From NCBI GenBank assembly GCA_046728075.1, contig JBKPDV010000060.1, forward strand, positions 1 through 31,552: a DNA stretch of 31,552 nt. The letters are read 5' to 3'. A program made the position numbers and the translations under genes. Source of the stretch: JBKPDV01 sp046728075. GTDB taxonomy: Bacteria; Acidobacteriota; Thermoanaerobaculia; UBA5066; Gp7-AA6. The notes beneath the pieces were generated by a model. It was not told where the DNA came from and did no database searches. It saw only the letters and a list, made by a program, of their open reading frames with translations. How positions within the stretch are numbered: position 1 is the stretch's first letter; every line of letters begins with the position of its first letter. Below are positions 15,845 to 24,017 of this stretch, piece after piece.

Positions 15845-18679
15845 ATGAGCACGACTGAAAAAGAGGGGAAAAAGACTGCCCAGGCGGGCCCGGCGGCGTC
15901 CGAAAACGAGACAGCCTCTCCGATAAGCGCACGTCCACGGAGCCTGAGAGGCCTGACGATCCGCCGGGTTTACTCGGATCCATCCGTCTCGCCCTATGAA
16001 GCGGTCGAGTGGGAGCTGCGCACGGCGGCGATCACTTCGGAAAAAGGGGAAACGATCTTCGAACAGAAGAACGTCGAGGTCCCGCGCTCCTGGTCGCAGA
16101 CATCCACCAATATCGTCGCGCAGAAGTATTTCCACGGCCGCATCGGCATGCCCGAGCGGGAGAGCTCCGTCCGGCAGCTGATCGAGCGCGTGGCCGCGAC
16201 CATCACGGGCTACGGCGAGAAAGGCGGCTACTTCGCCACCGCTGCGGACCGCGACGCTTTCCACGACGAGCTCGCCGCGATCCTCGTCAACCAGGTCGCC
16301 TCTTTCAACTCCCCCGTCTGGTTCAACGTCGGGATCGAGGAGAAGCCCCAGGCCTCCGCCTGCTTCATCAACTCCTGCGGCGATTCGATGGCTTCGATTC
16401 TGACGCTCGCCAAGACCGAGGGGATGCTCTTCAAGTACGGCTCCGGGACGGGATCCAACCTCTCCTCGCTTCGCGGCTCGCGCGAAGGTCTTTCTTCGGG
16501 CGGCACGGCTTCCGGCCCGCTCTCCTTCATGAAGGGCTTCGACTCCTTCGCCGGCGCGATCAAGTCCGGCGGCAAGACGCGGCGCGCGGCAAAGATGGTC
16601 ATCCTGAACATCGATCATCCGGATATCGAAGACTTCATCCTGTCCAAGGCGAGCGAGGAAAAGAAGGCCTGGGCCCTGATCGACGCCGGCTACGACGGCT
16701 CCTTCAACGGCGAGGCGTACAGCTCGATCTTCTACCAGAACGCCAACCACTCGATCCGTGTGACGGATGAGTTCATGGAAGCGGTCGAGAAGGATGGCGA
16801 GTGGTGGACCAAGGAAGTGCTGACCGGCGCCCCCCACGAGAAGTACAAGGCGCGGGATCTCATGGGCAAGATCTCCGAGGCCGCCTGGGTCTGCGGGGAT
16901 CCGGGGATGCAGTACGACACAACCATCAACCGCTGGAACCCCGTCAAGACGACCAACCGGATCAACGCATCTAACCCATGTAGTGAGTACATGTTTGTCG
17001 ATGACTCCGCTTGCAATCTGGCTTCGCTGAATCTCATCAAGTTTTTCAATATGGAAGACGGATCGTTCGACGTCGAGAGCTTCCGGCACGCCTGCGACAT
17101 CGTGATTACGGCACAGGAGATGCTCGTCGATAACGCCTCGTATCCGACGGCGGCGATCGCCGAAAACAGCCACAAGTTTCGGCCGCTCGGCCTGGGCTAC
17201 GCGAACCTCGGCGCCCTTCTGATGGCGAGCGGGCACGCGTACGACTCGGACGAAGGGCGCGCCTACGCCGCCGCGATCACTTCGTTGATGTGCGGCGAAG
17301 CGTACCTGCAGTCGTCCAAGATCGCGGCGGAGATGGGTCCGTTCGCCGGTTACGCGCCCAACCGCGACGCGTTCCTCGGCGTCATCGAGATGCACCGCGA
17401 CGCGGCGCACAAGGTCCCCAACAAGGGCGTGCCGGCGGATCTGGCCAAGTCACACAAGGCGGTGTGGGACGCGGCGTTGGAATCGGGCAGGCAGTTCGGC
17501 TACAAGAACGGCCAGGTGACGGTCCTCGCGCCGACGGGCACGATCGGCTTCATGATGGATTGCGATACGACCGGAGTGGAACCGGACCTCGCGCTGGTCA
17601 AGTACAAAAAGCTGGTGGGCGGCGGGACGATCAAGATCGTCAACAACACGGTGCCATTGGCGCTCAAACGCCTCGGTTACGACGAGCAGGAGATCGACGA
17701 AATCGTCAAGTACGTCGACGAGAAGGGGACGATCGAGGGGGCGCCCGGCTTCCAGCCCGAGCATCTGACCGTCTTCGATTGCGCCTTCCGCGCCTTGAAC
17801 GGCACGCGCTCCATTCACTACATGGGTCACGTCAAGATGATGGAAGCGGTGCAGCCGTTTCTCTCCGGCGCGATCTCCAAGACGGTCAACCTGCCGCCGG
17901 ATGCCACCCCGGAGGAGATCGCAGGCGTTTATATGGAAGGGTGGAAGCGGGGCCTGAAAGCGATCGCGATCTACCGCGACGGTTGCAAGCGCACGCAGCC
18001 CTTGAACACGGCGGCCTCGATGTCGGACTCGAAGAGTCCGGAAAAACGGACCTCTTTGGAATACGTCGGCAAGGCGGTCTCGCCGACGTCGGCGCCCTTC
18101 CGCCGCAAGCTGCCCGACGAGCGGCGCGCCATCACGCACAAATTCTCCGTCGCGGGGCACGAGGGCTACGTCACCGTCGGCCTCTACGAGGACGGGAAGC
18201 CGGGAGAGATCTTCCTGACGATGTCCAAGGAGGGCTCGACCATCTCGGGCCTCATGGACTCCTTCGCGACAGCCGTCTCGCTGACTCTTCAGTACGGCGT
18301 GCCCCTGGAAGCGCTGGTCGACAAGTTCACGCACATGCGCTTCGAGCCGGCGGGCTTTACGAAGAATCCCGAAATTCCGATGGCCAAGTCGCTCGTCGAT
18401 TACATCTTCAAGTGGCTCGCCTCGAAGTTTCTCTCGGCCGAGGAAAAGCATGCGGTCGGGGTGATCTCGCGAAACTCGGACTCCGTGGCACCGGTGGCCG
18501 TGACGGAGCAGGAAGTCGCATCGCGCGCGAGCAGCAACGCGACCTCCGGTGGAGGCAGCAAACTGACTTTCGAGACCTCGACCGACGCGCCGGCCTGCCA
18601 TGAGTGCGGCTCGATCATGGTCCGCTCGGCGGCCTGCTACAAATGCATGAACTGCGGCGCCACGAGCGGGTGCTCCTGA
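15845..18679 (+). CDS. nrdJ: Adenosylcobalamin-dependent (class II) ribonucleotide reductase
   Basis: 944 residues; reduces ribonucleotides to deoxyribonucleotides with a B12-generated thiyl radical, independent of oxygen. The active-site cysteines are C173 (ASACFINSC), C379 in NPCSEYMF (thiyl radical position) and C390 (DSACNLASLNL); the 11-residue spacing of the last two matches Thermotoga NrdJ. VLAPTGTIGFMMDCDTTGVEPD is the phosphate-binding segment. The C terminus has a CHECG...CYKCMNCG zinc ribbon with a final GCS, used for re-reduction by thioredoxin. An Asp/Glu/Lys/Pro-rich N-terminal tail of about 40 residues precedes the conserved body. GGGGGCGAAGGGG lies directly before the ATG. No intein is present. 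Codons around 16960-17060 are less GC-biased than the rest. Confidence 0.97.
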   Translation: MSTTEKEGKKTAQAGPAASENETASPISARPRSLRGLTIRRVYSDPSVSPYEAVEWELRTAAITSEKGETIFEQKNVEVPRSWSQTSTNIVAQKYFHGRIGMPERESSVRQLIERVAATITGYGEKGGYFATAADRDAFHDELAAILVNQVASFNSPVWFNVGIEEKPQASACFINSCGDSMASILTLAKTEGMLFKYGSGTGSNLSSLRGSREGLSSGGTASGPLSFMKGFDSFAGAIKSGGKTRRAAKMVILNIDHPDIEDFILSKASEEKKAWALIDAGYDGSFNGEAYSSIFYQNANHSIRVTDEFMEAVEKDGEWWTKEVLTGAPHEKYKARDLMGKISEAAWVCGDPGMQYDTTINRWNPVKTTNRINASNPCSEYMFVDDSACNLASLNLIKFFNMEDGSFDVESFRHACDIVITAQEMLVDNASYPTAAIAENSHKFRPLGLGYANLGALLMASGHAYDSDEGRAYAAAITSLMCGEAYLQSSKIAAEMGPFAGYAPNRDAFLGVIEMHRDAAHKVPNKGVPADLAKSHKAVWDAALESGRQFGYKNGQVTVLAPTGTIGFMMDCDTTGVEPDLALVKYKKLVGGGTIKIVNNTVPLALKRLGYDEQEIDEIVKYVDEKGTIEGAPGFQPEHLTVFDCAFRALNGTRSIHYMGHVKMMEAVQPFLSGAISKTVNLPPDATPEEIAGVYMEGWKRGLKAIAIYRDGCKRTQPLNTAASMSDSKSPEKRTSLEYVGKAVSPTSAPFRRKLPDERRAITHKFSVAGHEGYVTVGLYEDGKPGEIFLTMSKEGSTISGLMDSFATAVSLTLQYGVPLEALVDKFTHMRFEPAGFTKNPEIPMAKSLVDYIFKWLASKFLSAEEKHAVGVISRNSDSVAPVAVTEQEVASRASSNATSGGGSKLTFETSTDAPACHECGSIMVRSAACYKCMNCGATSGCS

Positions 18680-18696
18680 TTCCGGACAGGAAACTC

Positions 18697-19395
18697 ATGG
18701 CACTCTCGGTTCTTGAGGGCGGCCCTCGTCCTCCTCTGCGAAGGACTGCGCGACTTAGCACGAGCGGCCGCTCGCTCTTTTCTCCTCCGCCGCGAGGAAA
18801 CTCTTTCCTGCCGGCCCTGGGACTGATTCTCGCGGGAGCGGCGCTCGGTGCCACGCCGCCGGCGGCCTCGCCGGGCGGCTGGAAGAGAGTCGACTTCGCG
18901 ACTGCGACCTGCAATTACATCTCACCGCCGATGGGACTCTCGTTCTCGCTGCCGCCCGGGTTCCTGACGCTCGATCCCCACCACGGACCCGGAGCCGGAT
19001 GCTTCTGGGGAACCAAAGAAGACCTGAATCGCGTGATCACTGCCGAGGGCCCGAACTTCGAAAAGCTCGTTCACGGCGTCTTCCAGGCGCGGCTCTCGAC
19101 CAACGTGGCCTTCGACCACGCGACCGGATTGTTCAGCGGTGAAGGAGAGCTCGAGCGGCTGCTCAGGACCTCCGGCGTCACGGGCGGCAACATCGCGCAC
19201 CGGAAATTTGGGAAACATCCGGGGCTCGTCGTCACCGGAAGGACTCGCGAAGGCTCCAGCCTCTACCTCGTCTATCTCGCGCACGGTTTGGACGACAACG
19301 TCCTCCTGATCAACTACCGGCCCGCCACCCCGCCCGTCCCCGCCGACGCCGCGGTCTGGACGCGTTTCCTCGACTCCATCGAGCCGGTGAATTAG
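18697..19395 (+). CDS. Hypothetical secreted protein
   Basis: 232 residues from the ATG at 18697 (AGGAAA just upstream). A basic, Pro/Ser-rich leader of about 45 residues precedes a hydrophobic segment (FLPALGLILAGAALGA) that looks like a signal peptide, so either the true start is an unmarked internal codon or the leader is unusually long. The mature part has alternating strands (MGLSFSLPPGFLTLD, LYLVYLAHGLDDNVLLINYRP) and ends WTRFLDSIEPVN, similar in layout to many secreted proteins with a PsbP/DUF1795-like fold, but I cannot assign a family. It starts 17 bp after nrdJ. Confidence 0.6.
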   Translation: MALSVLEGGPRPPLRRTARLSTSGRSLFSPPPRGNSFLPALGLILAGAALGATPPAASPGGWKRVDFATATCNYISPPMGLSFSLPPGFLTLDPHHGPGAGCFWGTKEDLNRVITAEGPNFEKLVHGVFQARLSTNVAFDHATGLFSGEGELERLLRTSGVTGGNIAHRKFGKHPGLVVTGRTREGSSLYLVYLAHGLDDNVLLINYRPATPPVPADAAVWTRFLDSIEPVN

Positions 19396-19444
19396 ATGAA
19401 CCGTCAACTTATCCCCAGCCGAGTGAAGGATTTGCGCTTCTTGC

Positions 19445-19468
19445 TTCGAGCCGGTCATCCGGCTCGAA
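19445..19468. terminator. Hairpin after the secreted protein gene
   Basis: Perfect 10-bp stem TTCGAGCCGG / CCGGCTCGAA with TCAT loop, 50 bp after the stop. There is no T-run, so intrinsic termination is uncertain. Confidence 0.45.
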
Positions 19469-19540
19469 ACGGTCCGCCTGAAGGAATCTTCCGTTGCTCG
19501 GGAGTGTTCTAGCGTGATCCCCAAAGGACGGAACTACACC

Positions 19541-19720
19541 ATGACTAACGCTCTCGTTTTTGTCGAAGCCTGCACTGTGTGCAACCGCGTTCAGCGGACC
19601 TACCTGGCCCGCCGGTCTCGCCGCAAGACCCCCCTCGTGTGCTCCGACTGCGCCGAGGAAACCAAGCAGGCCAAGGCTTCCGCCAAGCCGGCGCAGGCAA
19701 GCCAGGGCCGCAGGAGATAG
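19541..19720 (+). CDS. Small zinc-ribbon protein
   Basis: 59 residues. Two CxxC knuckles: CTVC and CSDC, 29 residues apart, flanked by basic residues (RSRRKTP) and a Lys/Ala/Gln-rich tail ending QGRRR; a zinc-binding, perhaps nucleic-acid-binding, protein. The ATG at 19541 is preceded by AAAGGA at 12 nt; an in-frame GTG at 19514 is an alternative start adding nine residues. No family recognised. Confidence 0.55.
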   Translation: MTNALVFVEACTVCNRVQRTYLARRSRRKTPLVCSDCAEETKQAKASAKPAQASQGRRR

Positions 19721-19721
19721 C

Positions 19722-19745
19722 CCTCTGAGGCAGAGAAATCAGAGG
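19722..19745 (+). terminator. Possible terminator hairpin
   Basis: CCTCTGA (19722-19728) pairs with TCAGAGG (19739-19745), 10-nt loop, immediately after the zinc-ribbon stop. No T-run. Confidence 0.35.
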
Positions 19746-19798
19746 ACGGCCGTCGGATGAAGAAAAAGATCCCATCCGGAAGACCTGTCTGTCCGAGA

Positions 19799-19820
19799 TA
19801 CAATCTAAAAATTGTTAGAT
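19799..19820. repeat. AT-rich palindrome at convergent gene ends, copy 1
   Basis: TACAATCTAAAAATTGTTAG: arms ACAAT and ATTGT with a 6-bp spacer, 5 bp from the stop of the YceI gene. A very similar palindrome is at 26588-26605, also between convergent genes. Confidence 0.5.
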
Positions 19821-19824
19821 CGGG

Positions 19825-20457
19825 TCACGGCTGTTTCGAAGCCGGGGCAATCACACGGACCTCCACCGCAACTCGATCTTTGACGCTCAAGAGCGCTGTG
19901 CTGGGGTCCTTCATTCCCCATTTCACGTAAGGAATTTCGAAGCGCGCGGTGGCGGTCGCCTCGCGGTCCTTCGATTGCACGCGGACAGGAATGACGACCT
20001 CGTGCTCGCCGCCATGGATTCTCATCTTTCCATGAAGTTTCACGTCGGACTCTCCCTGTAGAGATGGACGACCTTCGAGCCGCTCGAGAGTGAAAACGGC
20101 TTCCGGATAGCGCTGGCTTTCGAGAACCTCTTCGTGCATTTTCCGGTCGCGCGAGCTGTTCCCGGTCGCGCCGCTCGTGAGATCCACGACGACTTCGCCG
20201 GTCGCTTCCCCGGTCTCCGTGTCGAATCGAACCGTTCCGTGTTTGAGCCGCAACGTTCCGTGAACCGTATGCAGGAACGCGCCGAGCGTGAACGTGACCG
20301 TGCTCTGCTCGGGCTCGAGCTCGAACGATAGCCGCTCGCCCCTCAGAGTCGCCGGTGCGAGTCCGCAAGCCAGGAGAAGAAGAAGGACAAACCGTCCGAG
20401 GATCCGTCCCGACAAGAGTGCGGCGGGAACCCGGCTCGCGACCCTGGGGTTCGCCAT
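19825..20457 (-). CDS. YceI-family periplasmic protein
   Basis: 210 residues from the ATG at 20457. A signal peptide (VLLLLLACGLAPATLRG) is followed by the YceI lipocalin-like fold: FELEPEQSTVTFTLGAFLHTVHG, shown here in part as STVTFTLGAF and HTVHGTL, then DLTSGATGNSSRDRKMHEE, YPEAVFTLE and a C-terminal strand-rich half. YceI proteins bind isoprenoid-type lipids; some are stress-linked. The start is uncertain because no Shine-Dalgarno sequence precedes it; the long upstream extension of the frame overlaps the divergent gene and is unlikely. Confidence 0.82.
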   Translation of the reverse strand: MANPRVASRVPAALLSGRILGRFVLLLLLACGLAPATLRGERLSFELEPEQSTVTFTLGAFLHTVHGTLRLKHGTVRFDTETGEATGEVVVDLTSGATGNSSRDRKMHEEVLESQRYPEAVFTLERLEGRPSLQGESDVKLHGKMRIHGGEHEVVIPVRVQSKDREATATARFEIPYVKWGMKDPSTALLSVKDRVAVEVRVIAPASKQP

Positions 20458-20572
20458 GAGGATATTCAACCACGCGGTATCGGTCTCCGAGCCGGTCCGA
20501 AGCAAGCTCGCGCGGAACAGAGAGTCTCGCCGCGATATCGTCGGGACCCCATTGGTTGCCGGAGGAGGACAC

Positions 20573-21019
20573 ATGGATTACCTCAAAGCATTCCTCGCGG
20601 GATTCCTCTCGACGCTCGTGTTCCACCAGGGCGTGCTGGCGATCCTGCATGCGGCCGGCGCGACTCCGCGCAAGCCGTACGCGATGGATCCGACGGCGCC
20701 TCTGCACGTTCCGGCTGTGATCTCTCTCGCGTTCTGGGGCGGCGTCTGGGGCATTCTTCTGTGGCTCGTCCTTGCGCGCCATCAGGGGGCCTCGAGCTAC
20801 TGGCTGCTGGCGGCGGTCATCGGGGCGATCGCGCCGAGCATTGTCGCCCTCTTCGTCGTCGCACCCCTCAAAGGCCAGCCGGTCGCCGGCGGAGGGAAGC
20901 TGTCCATCCTGATCGGAGCTCTCCTGCTCAACGGAGCGTGGGGAGTCGGCGTGGCGCTCTTGATGGCCGTCTTTCATCCGGCCCGATCGATCGCGGCCGG
21001 TTCGGCATCCGGTCGCTGA
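20573..21019 (+). CDS. Small four-helix membrane protein of unknown function
   Basis: 148 residues. Four hydrophobic segments: FLAGFLSTLVFHQGVLAILHA, here FLAGFLSTLVFHQG; VPAVISLAFWGGVWGILL; LLAAVIGAIAPSIVALFVV; ILIGALLLNGAWGVGVALLM. His residues lie in the first. GGAGGAGG precedes the ATG at 20573. The type is seen in many proteobacterial and acidobacterial genomes as a conserved hypothetical membrane protein; no function is known to me. Confidence 0.7.
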   Translation: MDYLKAFLAGFLSTLVFHQGVLAILHAAGATPRKPYAMDPTAPLHVPAVISLAFWGGVWGILLWLVLARHQGASSYWLLAAVIGAIAPSIVALFVVAPLKGQPVAGGGKLSILIGALLLNGAWGVGVALLMAVFHPARSIAAGSASGR

Positions 21020-21052
21020 CGCGGCGGTCCTGAGGCGACCGCGAGTCGCCGC

Positions 21053-21991
21053 TTACTTTTGCGGTCCGAGAAGTCGCGAAAGGAGCTCGTCGTATTCGGG
21101 GGGTTGATCCGTGAGGCGAACGCCGAAGCCCGGCGAAGCCGGCGCAAGTGAGACGCCGGCCTGAGAGGCGCTTCGCACGACTTTCCCCTTCAGTTCGAGC
21201 CTTCGCCCATTGGGCAAGTGCACGGTCAGCTGGAGCGAAGGGCCCACATTGGGCAGGGGAGAGGCGGCGACGAACATGCCGCCGCTCGAGATGTCGCGCG
21301 TCACGCCCGTGCCCCGCGAGTCGCCGTGCTCGAATTCGACCATCATCTCCACATTGTGTCGCGGAGGCCTTGCCTTGCGGTGGCGCACGCCGGGACCAAC
21401 GGCGGAGAACGCACGTGCCGGCGTCGGCCGGACCCCCCGGACCGATCGCGCGGCTCGCGGGCCGGGATTCGTCTGCGAGCCGTTCGCACGAGCCGCTTCC
21501 GGGACTGGCCCGGCGTTGCCGGAACAGAATGTTTCCGCCGAAGACTCGACGTGCGGAATGACTCCCGTGACCGTACGGCCGGCGACCGGCACGAGACACC
21601 GGAACTGGACCGGGAAGACCTCCTCCGGCCGCTTGCCGAGAGCGTTCCACTGGGCAGTGAGGACTTCCTGCGCGATGGGCCCATCGAACCAGAAGCTGAC
21701 CTGTCCAGCTCGAGTGAGGATGACGGGCTGGAGGTAGTCGAGGCCGGAGTCGTCTACAGGAAAACAGAACCCGAGGTGTCGGCTGGAATCGCAAAGCGTG
21801 AACTCGGTCGCGGCGAGGCAGACTTCATCATCTTCCCCGGAGAGCGAGCTGCGCCCCGTCGGAACGACGACCGCATCGGCGCCGCTCCCCCCCTCGTACC
21901 GCCAGACCGGCGTCGTCGAGAGGTCCTCGATCGTGAGATCAACCAGTCTTTGCAAGGCTCCTAGCCTAACCCGGACAGGGCCCGAGGGCAC
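21053..21991 (-). CDS. PilZ-domain protein (candidate c-di-GMP receptor)
   Basis: 312 residues. The C-terminal third is a PilZ domain: basic RPPRHNVEM followed by DISSGGMFV (the D-x-S-x-x-G motif), then LQLTVHLPNGRRLELKGKVVR and GFGVRL. The N-terminal half is a separate domain (TIEDLSTTPVWRYEG, FCFPVDDSGLDYLQPVIL) that I do not recognise. A Pro/Arg/Ala-rich linker joins them. The start is GTG (21989-21991), with AAGGAG only 3 nt upstream, so an internal start is possible. A GGDEF protein 7 kb away could make the ligand. Confidence 0.75.
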   Translation of the reverse strand: MPSGPVRVRLGALQRLVDLTIEDLSTTPVWRYEGGSGADAVVVPTGRSSLSGEDDEVCLAATEFTLCDSSRHLGFCFPVDDSGLDYLQPVILTRAGQVSFWFDGPIAQEVLTAQWNALGKRPEEVFPVQFRCLVPVAGRTVTGVIPHVESSAETFCSGNAGPVPEAARANGSQTNPGPRAARSVRGVRPTPARAFSAVGPGVRHRKARPPRHNVEMMVEFEHGDSRGTGVTRDISSGGMFVAASPLPNVGPSLQLTVHLPNGRRLELKGKVVRSASQAGVSLAPASPGFGVRLTDQPPEYDELLSRLLGPQK

Positions 21992-22025
21992 AAGCTCCTT
22001 CTCCGCGTTCAGCTGGCGCGTCCGG

Positions 22026-22049
22026 GCGCCGGCTTCAAAAAACCGGCGC
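22026..22049 (-). terminator. Hairpin between lldD-like and PilZ genes
   Basis: GCGCCGG / CCGGCGC stem with a loop CTTCAAAAAA, 25 bp downstream of the lldD-like stop on the minus strand. The U-tract falls in the loop rather than after the stem, so it is only terminator-like. Confidence 0.4.
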
Positions 22050-22073
22050 TCCCGGCCTGCAGCCGATAACGTC

Positions 22074-23264
22074 CTAGCTCGTCGACCAGCTGCCCGGCAC
22101 GTTCACGTACGAACGATCGAGCTCGGCGATGGAAGAGCAGCCGAGCAGCTTCAACGTCCGCTCGAGGTCCGCGCGGAGGATCTCGAGCGCCCTCGCGACG
22201 CCGGCCTCGCCCGCGGCGGCCAGACCCCAGGCGTAAGCGCGGCCGACAAGAACGGCCCGGGCTCCCAGGCAGATGGCTTTGACGACGTCGCCGCCGCGGC
22301 GAATGCCGCCGTCCATCAGGACCTCGGCTCGGCCATTCACCGCCGCGACGACTTCCGGGAGCGCCTTGATGGAGGCGGGAACGCCGTCGAGCTGGCGTCC
22401 GCCGTGATTCGACACGATGACTCCCGCGGCGCCTTCATCGACGGCCCGCCGCGCCTCGTCGCCGGTCAAGACGCCCTTGATCAGAATCGGGCCGGCCCAG
22501 ACCTCGCGAATCCATCGCAGATCTTCCCAGGTGACGACCGAGCGGGACAGGGCGGTCTGAACGTCGATGACCGGGATCGGACCTTTTCCCGGAATGACGA
22601 CGTTGGGCAGCGTCGGAAGGCCGCCGTCGCGGAAAAAACGGGAGAGCCACCCCGGCCGAGCGAGCAACTGCGGCAGAAAAGGAATTTTTGCCAGGACGCT
22701 CGCGCCCAGGAGCTCTTTCAAACCGTTTCGAAAGTCTCGCTCGCGCATGCCGGGCACTGCCGTATCGATGGTGACAGCCAGGGCAGAGAAACCCGCGGAC
22801 CGAGCGCGTCGGAGGCCGTCCTCCGCGGCCTCGCGGCCGCCGACCAGGTAGAGCTGATACCAGACCGGCCCGCGGGAAGCCGCCTTCACGTCTTCCATCC
22901 GGTGCCCGGAAACCGTCGACAGAACGTACGCCGTGCCGGCGGCGCCGGCGGCTCGTGCCGCAACGACTTCGCCGCCAGGATGCATGAGCCGGCTGTAACC
23001 GACGGGCGCGAGCAGCACCGGTAACGCGAGATCCAGGCCCAGTACCCGCGTTGCCAGATCGGACTGCGGAACGGCGACCGCCTGACGCGGCCGGAAGCTG
23101 AGCTCCTCGAACGCGCGGCAGTTTTCCTTCAGCGTGACCTCGCCATCGGCGCCGCCGTCGATGTAGTCGAAGACCACTCGCGGCAGCCGCTTGCGAGCGA
23201 GGGGACGCAGGTCCCCGATGCTCACGACCCGCGGAGACGCGACGGAGCGGGCTGCCCGACTCAT
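22074..23264 (-). CDS. lldD: FMN-dependent alpha-hydroxy acid dehydrogenase (L-lactate dehydrogenase-like)
   Basis: 396 residues. Oxidises an L-2-hydroxy acid, probably L-lactate, with FMN, passing electrons to quinone or O2. Family signatures: FDYIDGGADGEVTLKEN, LPVLLAPVGYSRLMHPGGE, WYQLYL, AVTIDTAVPGMRERD, ILIKGVLTGDEARRA, and the active-site SNHGGRQLDG (catalytic His and substrate-binding Arg), then LMDGGIRRGGDVVKA. The start chosen is the ATG at 23264 (MSRAARSVASPRV); upstream frame extension lacks family features. No Shine-Dalgarno sequence, but TATGCT lies 11 nt before the ATG. Whether the product is lactate-, glycolate- or mandelate-specific cannot be told. Confidence 0.88.
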   Translation of the reverse strand: MSRAARSVASPRVVSIGDLRPLARKRLPRVVFDYIDGGADGEVTLKENCRAFEELSFRPRQAVAVPQSDLATRVLGLDLALPVLLAPVGYSRLMHPGGEVVAARAAGAAGTAYVLSTVSGHRMEDVKAASRGPVWYQLYLVGGREAAEDGLRRARSAGFSALAVTIDTAVPGMRERDFRNGLKELLGASVLAKIPFLPQLLARPGWLSRFFRDGGLPTLPNVVIPGKGPIPVIDVQTALSRSVVTWEDLRWIREVWAGPILIKGVLTGDEARRAVDEGAAGVIVSNHGGRQLDGVPASIKALPEVVAAVNGRAEVLMDGGIRRGGDVVKAICLGARAVLVGRAYAWGLAAAGEAGVARALEILRADLERTLKLLGCSSIAELDRSYVNVPGSWSTS

Positions 23265-23331
23265 CTGGAAGAGCCAGCATAAATCCGGAGCGTACGCGCG
23301 TGCTCCGCAACGAGGCTCCGAGCCGAAGGCT

Positions 23332-23718
23332 TCACGCCCGGGATCGTTGGTCCTCCAGCCAGGTCTCGGCGGCTCCGACCTCGCGAAAGATCTTGGTCGC
23401 CGAAAAGTTACGGGCCGCGAGCACCTCGAAGACCTGCGCCGTGCCGAACCAGGCGTCCGATCCGACGACGATGGCGCACGCCCCGAACCGGACGCTGTCG
23501 CGAAGCCGGCCAATCTTCTCCGTCACGGCTCGCAGCTGCTCGTTCGATGGCAGCGAGGTCGTGTCGGTCAGGTCCAGGATGACATCGAGCCGAGTCGGGC
23601 ACTGCTCGTCCACCTCCAGCTCGTGAAAATGAGCGATCACCTCCGGGAGCGTGACCTGCCCGAAACAACGAGTGCGAATGAGACCGAGGGGTTTGTCGAT
23701 CGTGTAGGTGACGGACAT
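23332..23718 (-). CDS. SpoIIAA/STAS-like domain protein
   Basis: 128 residues. MSVTYTIDKPLGLIRTRCFGQVTLPEVIAHFHEL, shown in part as GLIRTRCFGQVTLPEV, then DVILDLTDTTSLPSNEQLRAV and GACAIVVGSDAWFGTAQVFE: the beta-alpha alternation of the SpoIIAA-like (STAS-fold) family, usually of unknown role in bacteria outside sporulation. The ATG at 23718 has GAGGAGAAGA directly upstream. Confidence 0.7.
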   Translation of the reverse strand: MSVTYTIDKPLGLIRTRCFGQVTLPEVIAHFHELEVDEQCPTRLDVILDLTDTTSLPSNEQLRAVTEKIGRLRDSVRFGACAIVVGSDAWFGTAQVFEVLAARNFSATKIFREVGAAETWLEDQRSRA

Positions 23719-24011
23719 TCTTCTCCTCTCTCCAGGCGGAAAGTTCACGGCGCTTCGAGGAGCTCGCCGGCCTGGAGGAAGTTCCGACTCTCCGGCACGG
23801 ACGATCGAAAGAACTTCTGGGTGACCGCGCGGAAGGCTACCGCAGCCCGGCCTGCGCTGCAACTTCGCGCCGCGGATGCGAGCGGGCGTTGTCTTCGATG
23901 AGGACGCGCCGGAGGAAGTCGACCAGGCAGGTCGTGAAGATCCCGCTGTGGCCGTTCTGGAGGGGGACTCAGGTGCCCGTCTCCGAATTTTAGACCTCAG
24001 AACCTCAGACC
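23719..24011. other. Intergenic region with a short open remnant and a repeat
   Basis: 293 bp. On the minus strand 23837-23968 is a 43-codon open frame without a start codon that reads LQNGHSGIFTTCLVDFL and then DNARSHPRREV; it looks protein-like but is bounded by stops, so it may be a gene fragment. The right end (23991-24017) is a heptamer array. Confidence 0.35.
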
Positions 24012-24017
24012 TTAGAT
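23991..24017. repeat. TTAGACC-type heptamer array at the hydrolase stop codon
   Basis: On the plus strand: TTAGACC, TCAGAACC, TCAGACC, TTAGATC. The minus-strand hydrolase stop TAA is the last unit, in register. The unit is the same as in the array at 27868-27888 3.9 kb away. Confidence 0.75.

Noticed and set aside
15740..17410. 556-codon minus-strand frame opposite nrdJ
   Set aside because: Antisense shadow of nrdJ; Arg-rich with no recognisable motif.
19396..19540. tRNA or small RNA gene in the gap after 19395
   Set aside because: A strong hairpin is present but there is no cloverleaf, anticodon arm or CCA-type end.
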